NCBI GenBank assembly: GCA_018268835.1
Contig: JAFDVU010000031.1
Location: forward strand, 1-53,240
Source: Acidobacteriota bacterium
Lineage (GTDB): Bacteria; Acidobacteriota; Terriglobia; Bryobacterales; Bryobacteraceae
Length of the DNA stretch: 53,240 bases
Direction: 5' to 3'
Shown piece after piece: positions 45,587 through 53,182 of this stretch (its first letter is position 1; each line of letters opens with the position of its first letter). Position numbers and translations under genes: made by a program. A model generated the notes under the pieces. That model had not been told where the DNA came from, searched no databases, and saw only the letters and a list, made by a program, of their open reading frames with translations.

Positions 45587-46675
45587 TCATTTCAACCCGA
45601 GCATCCTTGCCAGCCTGGGCGCGATGCCTTCGGCCATCCAGTAAAACCCCAGGTCGTTCGGATGCACCCCGTCCACGAACCCATCCAGTCGCTGCGCCCC
45701 CAGCAGGTCCGTGCCTTCGATCAACTGCAGGTGCGCGTCGCCGCCTGCGATGCGCCGGCTCACGACCTTGCGGATATGCGACCGCATGGCTTCCATTTCG
45801 TTCTTCCCCGACAATGCCTCCCCAGCCTGGATGATCGGGGTGATCGCCAGAATCGGGGTGTTGGGATGCTTCTCGCGCAGGATCGCGATAAACGGATCGT
45901 ACACTGCCTGCAACGATTCCAGGGTGCCGTTGTTCTGCGCGTAGTCCAGCACGAACGCCGCCGCGTCCACCTCCGCCACCGCGCGCGCCACCTCCGCCTC
46001 GCCCTTCCCCGCCCCGGAAAATCCCAGATTCACGTAGTCGATGTTCAGCATGCGCCCCAGCATCGCCTGGTAGCTCATCCCGGAGCGGCTCGCGCAGCCT
46101 CCCTGCGTGATCGAGGTGCCGTAGAAAACCACCGGCTTGGCGAGCGCGAATCCGGCGGGCCGTTCGATCGCGGCGTCCTTGCCGACCCCAATCCCCAACA
46201 CCTCCACGCCCTTGTACAGCGGCAGGTACAGGGTCACGTCCCGCATCGCCGCCGGCCGCCCGCTCACGTCGAAATACACCTTCTCCACCGTGGCGCCGGG
46301 CTTTGAATCCTTGTTCGCGATGGCCGTGCCGCGATACACGCCGTCCAGGTAGAGATCCACACCGGTCTGTCCGAACGCGTGCATATTCGTCATGTTCGGA
46401 GCCGAAGGATACTCCAGCCGGATGGCCAGTTTCCCGGTATTCGTCCGAAACCGGATTCGCCCGCCGCTTGGCGACTGGCTCAAGTTCCACACAGCCGGCG
46501 GCAGTGTGTCCTTCAGCCGCGACGGTAACCGGAAGAGATGTCCTCCGTTCTCCGCGTACCAGGGAAGCCCGTCGATCTCCATCCGGCTGTCGGGCAGCGT
46601 CACCCAGGTGAATCCGTCGGTTTGTGCGGCCGCCGGCAGCGCCGCCAGCAAAAGCAGGAACATTCGTCGGAACAT
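45587..46675 (-). CDS. Exported SGNH/GDSL-family hydrolase
   Basis: A 362-residue exported protein with a signal peptide (MFRRMFLLLLAALPAAAQ). It has an N-terminal beta-sandwich (about 25-160) and then a SGNH hydrolase: FYGTSITQGG (block I serine), NLGFSGAGKG (glycine block), DYAQNN (asparagine block) and DGVHPNDLGF (DxxH). The two-domain layout matches the carbohydrate-esterase-2-like hydrolases seen in acidobacteria. It probably removes acetyl or acyl groups from glycans. A second ATG at 46663 is an alternative start. Confidence 0.88.
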   Translation of the reverse strand: MFRRMFLLLLAALPAAAQTDGFTWVTLPDSRMEIDGLPWYAENGGHLFRLPSRLKDTLPPAVWNLSQSPSGGRIRFRTNTGKLAIRLEYPSAPNMTNMHAFGQTGVDLYLDGVYRGTAIANKDSKPGATVEKVYFDVSGRPAAMRDVTLYLPLYKGVEVLGIGVGKDAAIERPAGFALAKPVVFYGTSITQGGCASRSGMSYQAMLGRMLNIDYVNLGFSGAGKGEAEVARAVAEVDAAAFVLDYAQNNGTLESLQAVYDPFIAILREKHPNTPILAITPIIQAGEALSGKNEMEAMRSHIRKVVSRRIAGGDAHLQLIEGTDLLGAQRLDGFVDGVHPNDLGFYWMAEGIAPRLARMLGLK

Positions 46676-46716
46676 GGTTCGGCAGGAGCCTTTCCCCGCG
46701 GCCTGGAGCGTCGCGG

Positions 46717-47715
46717 CTACTTCTGTTGTATCGTGTTCCCGCCGGACACACTCGCGACGCCGCCGTCGCCGGCCAGGTCCAGTTCCCAGGTCTGGCCGAT
46801 CAGGTCGGCGCCGAAGCTGCGGTGTGGTTCCTCTTTCACCAGGCGGAAACCCGCGTCCCGGTAGATGCGAATCGCCGGCAGCAGCATGCTCTGGGTCCAC
46901 AGCGTGATCTTCCGGTAGCCGCACGCGCGCGCGAACCGGATGCACTCGCTCACCAGCAGGCGTCCCAGCCCCTTGCCGCGCGCCGGGCGTTCCACCAGCA
47001 GCAGCCGCAACTTTGCCGTATTTTTCCGCTCGGGATGCCGGACAAGAAAGACGTGGCCCACCGGCTGGCCGTCGGCTTCGGCGATCCAGCAGCGCTCGCG
47101 CCGCGGGTCGAAGTGGTCCACGAAGTCGGCGACGATGCGCGCCACCAGCGCTTCGAAGGTCCCGTCCCAGCCGTATTCCTCCGCATATAGCGCCCCTTCC
47201 CGGTGCACCACCCATCCCATGTCCCCGGGCCGGTGCGCGCGCAGGACGTACGCCGTGGGGGCGGCCGTGTCCTTCCCCAGAATCCCCTCGATCGTATTCA
47301 TGGCCTGGATCAACTGCGTCCGCTCCGACGGCGCCAGACCGCCCAGGATGCCGCGCGCCTGCCGGTCGGAAAGCGTGTCCAGGCGTTGAAACGTGCGACG
47401 CCCCTTCGCCGTCAGGAACAGTTCCGCGCGCCGGTGGTCCCGCTTGGCCGGCCTGCGCCGGACCAGCCCGGCTCTGCGGAAGCGGGCCAGGATGCGGCTC
47501 AGGTAGCCGGGGTCCATGCCCAGCGCCTGCGCGATCCGGGCGGCGGAGGGTTCGCGGTCCACCGCCAGTTCGTAGATCACGCGCGCTTCGGCCAGGCTGA
47601 AGGAGGTGCGCAGCAGCCCTTCGTCGAGCGTGCCGATGACGCGGGTGTAGAGCCGGTTGAAGCGGCGGAAGGCCGGGATGCCCGCGTCCGGGGATGAAGC
47701 CCGCGGAACCGTCAT
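46717..47715 (-). CDS. MarR-family regulator fused to GNAT acetyltransferase
   Basis: A 332-residue two-domain protein. Residues about 15-150 form a MarR winged helix (ARIAQALGMDPGYLSRILARFRRAGLVRRRPAKRDHRRAELFLTAKGR). Residues about 170-330 are a GNAT acetyltransferase with the acetyl-CoA motif VERPARGKGLGRLLVSECIRFA. Such fusions are known in many bacteria, where the enzyme part may acetylate a small ligand or antibiotic. I use ATG 47715 instead of the in-frame TTG at 47751, because the stretch between them holds a 23-base palindrome and a TTGACA box and so looks like an operator-promoter. Confidence 0.87.
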   Translation of the reverse strand: MTVPRASSPDAGIPAFRRFNRLYTRVIGTLDEGLLRTSFSLAEARVIYELAVDREPSAARIAQALGMDPGYLSRILARFRRAGLVRRRPAKRDHRRAELFLTAKGRRTFQRLDTLSDRQARGILGGLAPSERTQLIQAMNTIEGILGKDTAAPTAYVLRAHRPGDMGWVVHREGALYAEEYGWDGTFEALVARIVADFVDHFDPRRERCWIAEADGQPVGHVFLVRHPERKNTAKLRLLLVERPARGKGLGRLLVSECIRFARACGYRKITLWTQSMLLPAIRIYRDAGFRLVKEEPHRSFGADLIGQTWELDLAGDGGVASVSGGNTIQQK

Positions 47716-47733
47716 CTGTAGATCGTCAATCAA

Positions 47734-47756
47734 GATAGATGACTTTGTCAACTATC
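47734..47756. promoter_or_regulatory. Palindromic operator upstream of the MarR-GNAT gene
   Basis: Arms GATAGATGAC and GTCAACTATC flank TTT and pair at 9 of 10 positions. The size and spacing fit a MarR dimer site. On the minus strand the operator overlaps TTGACA (47751-47746), a -35 box, with GACGAT as a possible -10 at 47727-47722, so binding would block the gene's own promoter. A shorter pair, GTCATCT at 47711-47717 and AGATGAC at 47737-47743, overlaps it. Confidence 0.65.
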
Positions 47757-47859
47757 GGTGCGCCCGGGGCCGCTCCGATTCGTCTCCGAAGCACCCGGCC
47801 GGCCGTGCTCTACCGCACATTGCCTGGACGAAGCGGCCCCGGTGTGTAAAACTGGAAAC

Positions 47860-48012
47860 ATGGGTGCTGGGCCGCGCGCGGCGAGTTGGCCGCAAAGGCT
47901 GTTTGTGCTGCTGCTGTTACTGCTGGGGATGCTGATTTCGGTGACGGTAATCCGCGTCATCGATCCCGCTGCCGAACCTCGCGCGGAGGCTGGGCGGACG
48001 CCCGGAAAATGA
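47860..48012 (+). CDS. Small single-pass membrane protein of the oxidase operon
   Basis: A 50-residue protein with one hydrophobic helix (about residues 13-29, RLFVLLLLLLGMLISVTVI) and a polar tail (DPAAEPRAEAGRTPGK). Its stop overlaps the start of the fused oxidase gene (ATGA), so its translation is coupled. TAAAAC at 47847 lies seven bases before the ATG and no ribosome-binding site is evident. I do not recognise the family; by position it may be a small oxidase subunit or assembly factor. Confidence 0.6.
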   Translation: MGAGPRAASWPQRLFVLLLLLLGMLISVTVIRVIDPAAEPRAEAGRTPGK

Positions 48013-50540
48013 GCGGCGCCATTCGCACGGAGGCCCGGCTCATCCGTGCCCACGGTTATGCCGCCATCGGCGGGTTGCTTCTGTCGGCCCTGTTCGGCCT
48101 GGCGGTTTCTCTGAAATTTCACGCGCCAGCCTTTCTGAACGGGCAGGCCTGGCTCACCTGGGGACGGCTTCGCTACGACCATACACAGGGCATTCTCTAC
48201 GCCTGGCTCGGCAATGCATTCCTGGCATTCCTCTACTACGCCCTTCCGCGGTTGGCCCGCCGTCCGGTCACCAGTGCGCGCCTGGGCTGGGCGCTGTTCA
48301 TCGTCTGGAACGTCATCGCGGTGCTGGGAGGGTGGACGCTGGTACTGGCCGGCGTCAGCCAGCCCCTCGAATGGGCCGAATTCCCGCTGGCGATAGCCGG
48401 CGTCATCGAGTGCGCCTGGGCGCTGATCATCCTCCAGTTCGGACTGCCCCTGCTGCGCCGCGGCGCGGAGGCGATCTACGTCTCCGGCTGGTATCTTCTG
48501 GGCGGAGTGCTGTTCACCTCCCTGGCTTACCCCGTGGGCAACCTCGTACCGCGCTTTTTGCCGGGCGCCATGGGCGCGGGCTTCAGCGGGCTCTGGATCC
48601 ACGACGCCGTGGGCCTGTTCATCACGCCCTTTGCGCTGGCGATCGCCTACTTCGTCATCCCTGCCGTTTCGCGCCGGCCGATTTACAGCCATTTCTATTC
48701 CATGGTGGGCTTCTGGCTGCTGTTCCTGGTCTACCCGTTGAACGGCATCCACCACTACCTGTATTCCGCGCTGCCGATGTCCTCGCAGCACGCCGCCGAA
48801 GTCGCTTCCATCTATCAGGGGCTCGACGTCATCCTCGTAGTGACGAACCTGTTGCTTTCGATTCGCGCCTCCGAGGCATGGGCCGACGTACCGCTCCGGT
48901 TCGTGTGGACCAGCGTGATGCTCTACCTGGTCGTCAGCGTACAGGGCTCCCTGCAGGCGGTGATGTCGTTCAACCGCTACATCCATTTCACGGACTGGGT
49001 AATCGGCCACTCCCATCTGGCCATGATCGGCTTCGCTTCCTTCGCCGCCATGGGCGCGCTGGCCCACATCTGGCAGCAGACCCCCGGCGCCCGTTTCCAT
49101 CCCGGCGCCCTGGCGTGGTCGTATTGGCTGCTGACGGTGGGGCTGTGCCTGATGGTGGCGGACCTCACTGCCGCCGGACTGGTGCAGGCCGGTCTCTGGC
49201 GTGGCACTCTGCCGTGGATCGAATCGGTGCGGGTGTCGCGGCCTTACTGGATCTTTCGCACGCTGGACGGCCTGGTCCTGCTGGGGGGATTCGTGGCCTT
49301 CGGTCTGAGCCTGCTGCGCGGGCCGGCGCGACGTGCGCAAATCGCCGAGGTTGACGCGGACTCGCACGAAGCCCTTCCGCGGCGCTCCTGGCTCGGCTCG
49401 GCCTACGCGGCCACGTTTGGCGCCGGCCTGCTGTTCTTCGTGGTGTCGTTCGTCGCCCTGGGGATTTTACCGGCCCTGCGCCTGCGCGCCGAGATCCGCG
49501 AGAGTACGCCCCCGGCTGCTCACCTGGCGCTCTCGCCCGCCGAACGCCGCGGACGCGCCATCTATGCCCGCGAAGGCTGCGCCTACTGCCACACGCAACA
49601 GGTGCGCGAGACCCGCGCGGACATGCTCCGCTTCGGCGCGCCCACCGCGGCTTGGGAAACCCAGCGCGAGTTTCCGCAGATGTGGGGCACCCGCCGCGTC
49701 GGACCCGATCTTGCGCGCGAGAGCACCCAGCGGCGCGCCGACTGGCAACTCGTTCACCTCTTCGACCCGCGCTACACCGCGCCGGATTCCGTGATGCCCG
49801 CTTACCCCTGGATGTTCGACGGCGCTCCGGACCGGCCCGGCCGCGATGCCCTCGATCTCGCGGCCTATCTCGGCAGCCTGGGCCGCGCGGCGGGCAGCGG
49901 CGCCGGGCCCGCGATGTGCGTCGCGCCCTCGTCGCCGGGAATGGCGAAAGGCGACCCCGGCCAGGGACGGCGCGTCTTCCAGCACAATTGCGCCGGATGC
50001 CATGGCGAAGGCGGTGTCGCCGATTCGCCCGGCGGACAGGCGCTCAGCCCGCCCGCCTTCGATCTGGCCGCCGCGGCGATGGCCGATTCTCTGGTCTGGC
50101 GAGCGCTCCGGCAGGGAGTCCCCGGCACCTCCATGCCGTCCTGGGCCGGTCTGCCCGCGGCCGACCTCCGGAATGTCGCCGCCTACACCCTGCAACTCGG
50201 CGATCCCGGCGATTTGCCCGCCGCCGAGCGGCGCGCGCCGCCGGACGTACTGCTCGAAGCCGGCAAGCGGGTCTACGACATGCATTGCACCGCATGCCAC
50301 GGAGACACCGGCGCGGGCGATGGGCCTGAAGCCGGCCGCCACGAACCGCGCCCCGCCGCCTTCCTGGAAATGCAGCCCTCCTACCCGCTGGCGCGCCGCG
50401 TGATTCACTCCGGCGTGGCCGGGACCGCCATGTCCGCGTGGCCCCTGCTCACTCCCGCTGAAATTCAGGCCGTCACCACCTACATACGCTCGCTGTATCG
50501 CGGGCCGCAACGCGGCCGCCCCGTGGAGGTGCGGAAGTGA
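48009..50540 (+). CDS. Fused cbb3-type cytochrome c oxidase (CcoN-CcoO-CcoP-like in one chain)
   Basis: An 843-residue haem-copper oxidase of the cbb3 (C) family. Residues about 15-440 are subunit I with the expected ligands: H58 (low-spin haem, RYDHTQG), H198 (copper, WIHDAVG), Y242 (crosslinked tyrosine) six residues before H248/H249 (copper), and H334/H336 (two haems, GHSH). A linker helix (about 465-487) leads to a CcoO-like domain with CAYCH (524-528), QVRETRADMLRFG and MPAYPWMF. Then come two further cytochrome c domains, CAGCH (661-665) and CTACH (760-764), matching the di-haem part of CcoP. It should reduce oxygen to water at the inner membrane. Separate ccoN, ccoO, ccoP and the assembly genes ccoGHIS are not in the window. 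Confidence 0.9.
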   Translation: MSGAIRTEARLIRAHGYAAIGGLLLSALFGLAVSLKFHAPAFLNGQAWLTWGRLRYDHTQGILYAWLGNAFLAFLYYALPRLARRPVTSARLGWALFIVWNVIAVLGGWTLVLAGVSQPLEWAEFPLAIAGVIECAWALIILQFGLPLLRRGAEAIYVSGWYLLGGVLFTSLAYPVGNLVPRFLPGAMGAGFSGLWIHDAVGLFITPFALAIAYFVIPAVSRRPIYSHFYSMVGFWLLFLVYPLNGIHHYLYSALPMSSQHAAEVASIYQGLDVILVVTNLLLSIRASEAWADVPLRFVWTSVMLYLVVSVQGSLQAVMSFNRYIHFTDWVIGHSHLAMIGFASFAAMGALAHIWQQTPGARFHPGALAWSYWLLTVGLCLMVADLTAAGLVQAGLWRGTLPWIESVRVSRPYWIFRTLDGLVLLGGFVAFGLSLLRGPARRAQIAEVDADSHEALPRRSWLGSAYAATFGAGLLFFVVSFVALGILPALRLRAEIRESTPPAAHLALSPAERRGRAIYAREGCAYCHTQQVRETRADMLRFGAPTAAWETQREFPQMWGTRRVGPDLARESTQRRADWQLVHLFDPRYTAPDSVMPAYPWMFDGAPDRPGRDALDLAAYLGSLGRAAGSGAGPAMCVAPSSPGMAKGDPGQGRRVFQHNCAGCHGEGGVADSPGGQALSPPAFDLAAAAMADSLVWRALRQGVPGTSMPSWAGLPAADLRNVAAYTLQLGDPGDLPAAERRAPPDVLLEAGKRVYDMHCTACHGDTGAGDGPEAGRHEPRPAAFLEMQPSYPLARRVIHSGVAGTAMSAWPLLTPAEIQAVTTYIRSLYRGPQRGRPVEVRK

Positions 50541-50704
50541 TCGAAATCCTGCTCGGCGCCGTCACCGCGTTGATGCTCGCGCTGATCCTCGCCCGGCGCC
50601 TTTCCCCGGAATTCAAAAGGCGCGGCGAACTACCCAAGTATCAGTTTCTGGAAACTCTCACAGATCCCGTGGAAAAGAGGAAAACTCGTGACGATATCTC
50701 GTAA
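50537..50704 (+). CDS. Small membrane protein, CcoQ-like by position
   Basis: A 55-residue protein starting at GTG 50537, which overlaps the oxidase stop (GTGA). It has an N-terminal helix (MIEILLGAVTALMLALILA) and a charged tail that ends 17 bases inside the next gene. Size, single helix and position after the oxidase resemble CcoQ/FixQ, but the sequence has no diagnostic motif. GGAGG (50525-50529) lies seven bases before the start. Confidence 0.6.
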   Translation: MIEILLGAVTALMLALILARRLSPEFKRRGELPKYQFLETLTDPVEKRKTRDDIS

Positions 50705-51389
50705 AGCGTTCATCGGCCGCGCGGCCGGTCTTGCGGCCCTGGCCGGCTTCGGCTCACGCGCCGAAGCTCAATTGGTCTACCGCCGCTCCGACTGGAAGAT
50801 CGAGGACTTTCACAAACTCACCCGGTCGCCGGCCCGCGTCAAGCAGGTCTTCGACGTTACCGCCATCAACGAGGGCAAGTTCCTCAACAACATCAAGAAC
50901 TCCCTCAACGGCCTCCACTTCGGATTCGATGTTCCGGCGGGGGAGATTCAGATCGTGGCCGCGCTGCATGGCCCCGCCAACATGGTGAACTTCGACGATT
51001 CCGTCTGGCGCAAGTACCGCGTGGGAGAATGGCTGAAGGTGACCGATCCCTCCACCGGCAAGCCGGCCGAGCGCAACGTGTTCTACAACAGCAAAGCCGG
51101 CAAAGAACTGCGCTACGCATCGCAGGATCCCAACCACGAAGACTCCGCCTACCAGGACCGCAGCATGCAGGGGCTTCAGGCCCGCGGCGTGAAATTTCTA
51201 AGCTGCCACACCGCCACCGAGGAACAGGCGCGCCTGCTCATCCGCCAGTGGAGCCTCAAGGAGCAGCCCGAAGAGATCGTCAAGGACCTGCAGTCGCATA
51301 CCCAGCCCGGCGTTCTGGTGGTGCCTTCCATGGTGGCCTCTATCGCCCTGCTGCAAAGCGAGGGACACTACAGCTACGCCACCGTGTGA
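50688..51389 (+). CDS. Exported DsrE/DsrF-like protein
   Basis: A 233-residue protein with a Tat-like signal in which the pair is RK (SRKAFIGRAAGLAALAGFGSRAEAQ). The mature part has the DsrE-like fold markers: FDVTAINEGKFLNNIKNSLNGLHFGF, IVAALHGPANMVNF, and GVKFLSCHTATEEQARLL with a conserved cysteine (C173), ending VVPSMVASIALLQSEGHYSYATV. DsrE-family proteins carry sulfur as persulfides on such a cysteine. An exported version next to a TsdA-like cytochrome suggests sulfur handling outside the cytoplasm. The GTG start overlaps the preceding small gene by 17 bases; GGAAAAGAGG precedes it. Confidence 0.82.
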   Translation: MTISRKAFIGRAAGLAALAGFGSRAEAQLVYRRSDWKIEDFHKLTRSPARVKQVFDVTAINEGKFLNNIKNSLNGLHFGFDVPAGEIQIVAALHGPANMVNFDDSVWRKYRVGEWLKVTDPSTGKPAERNVFYNSKAGKELRYASQDPNHEDSAYQDRSMQGLQARGVKFLSCHTATEEQARLLIRQWSLKEQPEEIVKDLQSHTQPGVLVVPSMVASIALLQSEGHYSYATV

Positions 51390-51407
51390 GCGGGGCAGAG
51401 AAGGAAA

Positions 51408-52364
51408 ATGAGGAACTGCTTTTCCACCGTCGTTCTCGCAGCCGCGCTGGCCGCCTCCGCCGCGGCGCAACCCACCCCGCCCTGGAGCCGCGGAGCCAAC
51501 AATCCGGCGGGGGATCGGGGCTTCGTCTTCCAGGTGCCGGACGTGGACAACGTCCCCGACTTGCACGGCGACCCGTGCGATGCGCGGCTCGTGCTGTTCG
51601 TAGGCGGCAACCAGTTCATGGTGTTGCCCGGGCTGGTGGCGGCCTTCGAGCGCAGTCACCCCGACCTGAAAGGCCGCATCTTTTATGAAACCCTGCCGCC
51701 CGGCATTCTGCGCAAGCAGCTTTCGAGCGGCGGGCGGCTGACCCTCGGCAACCTTACCATCCACGCGCCCGCGGATGTGTACGAGGCAGGCGCGCGCGTG
51801 CTGTCCGAAATGGAGCGTGACGGGTTGGTGTCGAATACCGTCCGCTACGCCTCCAACCAGTTGGAGATCATGGTCCGCGCGGGCAATCCGCGCCGGATTC
51901 GATCCCTCCGCGACCTGGCGTCCCCGGACATTCGTCTCTCCATGCCGAATCCGGAGTGGGAAGGTGTCGCACGCCAGATTGCCGCCTCCCTGGAGCGAAG
52001 CGGCGGCCCGGATCTGCTCAAGGCCGTGATGGAGACCAAAGTAAGGCAAGGCTCCACATGGCTGACCCAGATCCACCACCGGCAAACGCCCATGCGGATT
52101 CTGGACGGCGTCGCCGACGCCGGTGTCACCTGGGCCTCGGAGGTTCGCTTCCAGCAGAAAACCGGCAACCCGATCGCCGGCGTCGCCATCCCGGCGGACC
52201 AGAACACAACCGCCATTTACTCGGCCGGAGTCTTGCGCGACGCGCCCCATCCCGACGCCGCGCGCGCCTGGGTGAAGTTTCTCGCCTCCCCCGAAGCGCA
52301 GGCTGTCTATCGCGAATACGGTTTCGGCCCCGCCACCGGCACGCCCGAGGGAGGACAGCCATGA
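51408..52364 (+). CDS. Periplasmic solute-binding protein, ModA/PBP2-like
   Basis: A 318-residue exported protein with a signal peptide (MRNCFSTVVLAAALAASAAAQ). The body is a type 2 periplasmic binding fold: VLFVGGNQFMVLPGLVAAFERSHPDLKGRIFYETLPPGILRKQL, then NQLEIMVRAGNPRRIRSLRDLASPDIRLSMPNPEWEGVARQI and HPDAARAWVKFLASPEAQAVYREYGF, closest to molybdate-type (ModA) oxyanion binders. No permease or ATPase gene is next to it. In this operon it could present an oxyanion such as thiosulfate or molybdate to the neighbouring proteins, or be an orphan sensor; this is inference. AAGGAAAATG lies at the start codon. Its stop overlaps the next start (ATGA). Confidence 0.82.
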   Translation: MRNCFSTVVLAAALAASAAAQPTPPWSRGANNPAGDRGFVFQVPDVDNVPDLHGDPCDARLVLFVGGNQFMVLPGLVAAFERSHPDLKGRIFYETLPPGILRKQLSSGGRLTLGNLTIHAPADVYEAGARVLSEMERDGLVSNTVRYASNQLEIMVRAGNPRRIRSLRDLASPDIRLSMPNPEWEGVARQIAASLERSGGPDLLKAVMETKVRQGSTWLTQIHHRQTPMRILDGVADAGVTWASEVRFQQKTGNPIAGVAIPADQNTTAIYSAGVLRDAPHPDAARAWVKFLASPEAQAVYREYGFGPATGTPEGGQP

Positions 52365-53164
52365 AGCGGCCCTGGCTCGGAGTCCTCTCGGTCGCCGCGC
52401 CGGCAGTCATACTCCTGCTGGCCGGCCAGGGCTGCAACAGGACCATGCCTGCCGCCGCCGGAGCACAGCCGGCAAAGTCCGCCGCCTGGACAGCGCCCGA
52501 TCCCTCGACGATTCCCCCCGGTCCAGCCGGCGACAGCATTCGCCTCGGCGCCCACATCTTCGAGGAGACGCCCAAGTACGCTCAGGCCTTCGTCGGCAAC
52601 CGGCTCAGTTGCGGCGATTGCCACATTCAGGGAGGCACCGCGCCCTGGTCCGGCCCCATGGTCGGGCTGCCTGGCCTTTTCCCCATGTTCAATGAACGCG
52701 CGAAACGGGTCATCAGCCTCGAAGACCGCATTCAGGACTGCTTTCAGCGCAGCGAGAATGGCCGCCCGATCCCCTGGAACGGCCCTGAGATGATCGCCCT
52801 GCTGTCGTACATCCAGTGGCTGTCGAAAGGGCAGCCGGCTGGAGTCGCGTTCCACGGCCGGGGTCTGGAGAAGCTGCCCGATCTGCGCGGTGACGCGGCC
52901 GCCGGCGCCACCGTCTACTCGCAGCAATGCGCCGGTTGCCACGGCGCCGACGGCGCGGGAAAACCGCCCATCCTGCCCGCGGTGTGGGGTCCCGATTCCT
53001 ACAATCAGGGCGCGGGCATGAACCAAGTGAAGAAGATGGCCGCGTTCGTGCATCACAACATGCCGCAAAACCACCCCGGAACCCTCACGCCGCAGCAGGC
53101 GTACGACGTCTCCGCCTACGTGGCGAGTAAGCCGCACTCGCCCTTCCACGAACCCGGAAAGTAG
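52361..53164 (+). CDS. Di-haem cytochrome c, thiosulfate dehydrogenase (TsdA)-like
   Basis: A 267-residue exported di-haem protein; the N-terminus has a hydrophobic segment ending AGQGC that could be a lipoprotein or Sec signal. The first domain matches TsdA: NRLSCGDCHIQGGTAPW (C84, C87, H88), LEDRIQDCFQRSENG with C127 in the place of the cysteine haem ligand of TsdA, and EMIALLSYIQWLSKG. The second domain has CAGCHGADG (C190, C193, H194) and M234 as likely axial ligand. TsdA joins two thiosulfates to tetrathionate and gives electrons to cytochrome c or a terminal oxidase, which fits the fused oxidase in this operon. The function is inferred; related sulfur or other reactions remain possible. 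Confidence 0.85.
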   Translation: MKRPWLGVLSVAAPAVILLLAGQGCNRTMPAAAGAQPAKSAAWTAPDPSTIPPGPAGDSIRLGAHIFEETPKYAQAFVGNRLSCGDCHIQGGTAPWSGPMVGLPGLFPMFNERAKRVISLEDRIQDCFQRSENGRPIPWNGPEMIALLSYIQWLSKGQPAGVAFHGRGLEKLPDLRGDAAAGATVYSQQCAGCHGADGAGKPPILPAVWGPDSYNQGAGMNQVKKMAAFVHHNMPQNHPGTLTPQQAYDVSAYVASKPHSPFHEPGK

Positions 53165-53165
53165 C

Positions 53166-53182
53166 GTCGGCCTCCGGCCGAC
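53166..53182. repeat. GC-rich palindromic element / possible terminator
   Basis: GTCGGCC (53166-53172) and GGCCGAC (53176-53182) form a seven-base-pair stem around TCC, one base after the stop of the TsdA-like gene, followed by CTTT. It may end the oxidase operon. It resembles the element at 26-45. Confidence 0.5.

Noticed and set aside
47716..47751. TTG 47751 as start of the MarR-GNAT protein
   Set aside because: The extra 12 codons coincide with a palindromic operator and TTGACA box, and the family N-terminus fits ATG 47715.
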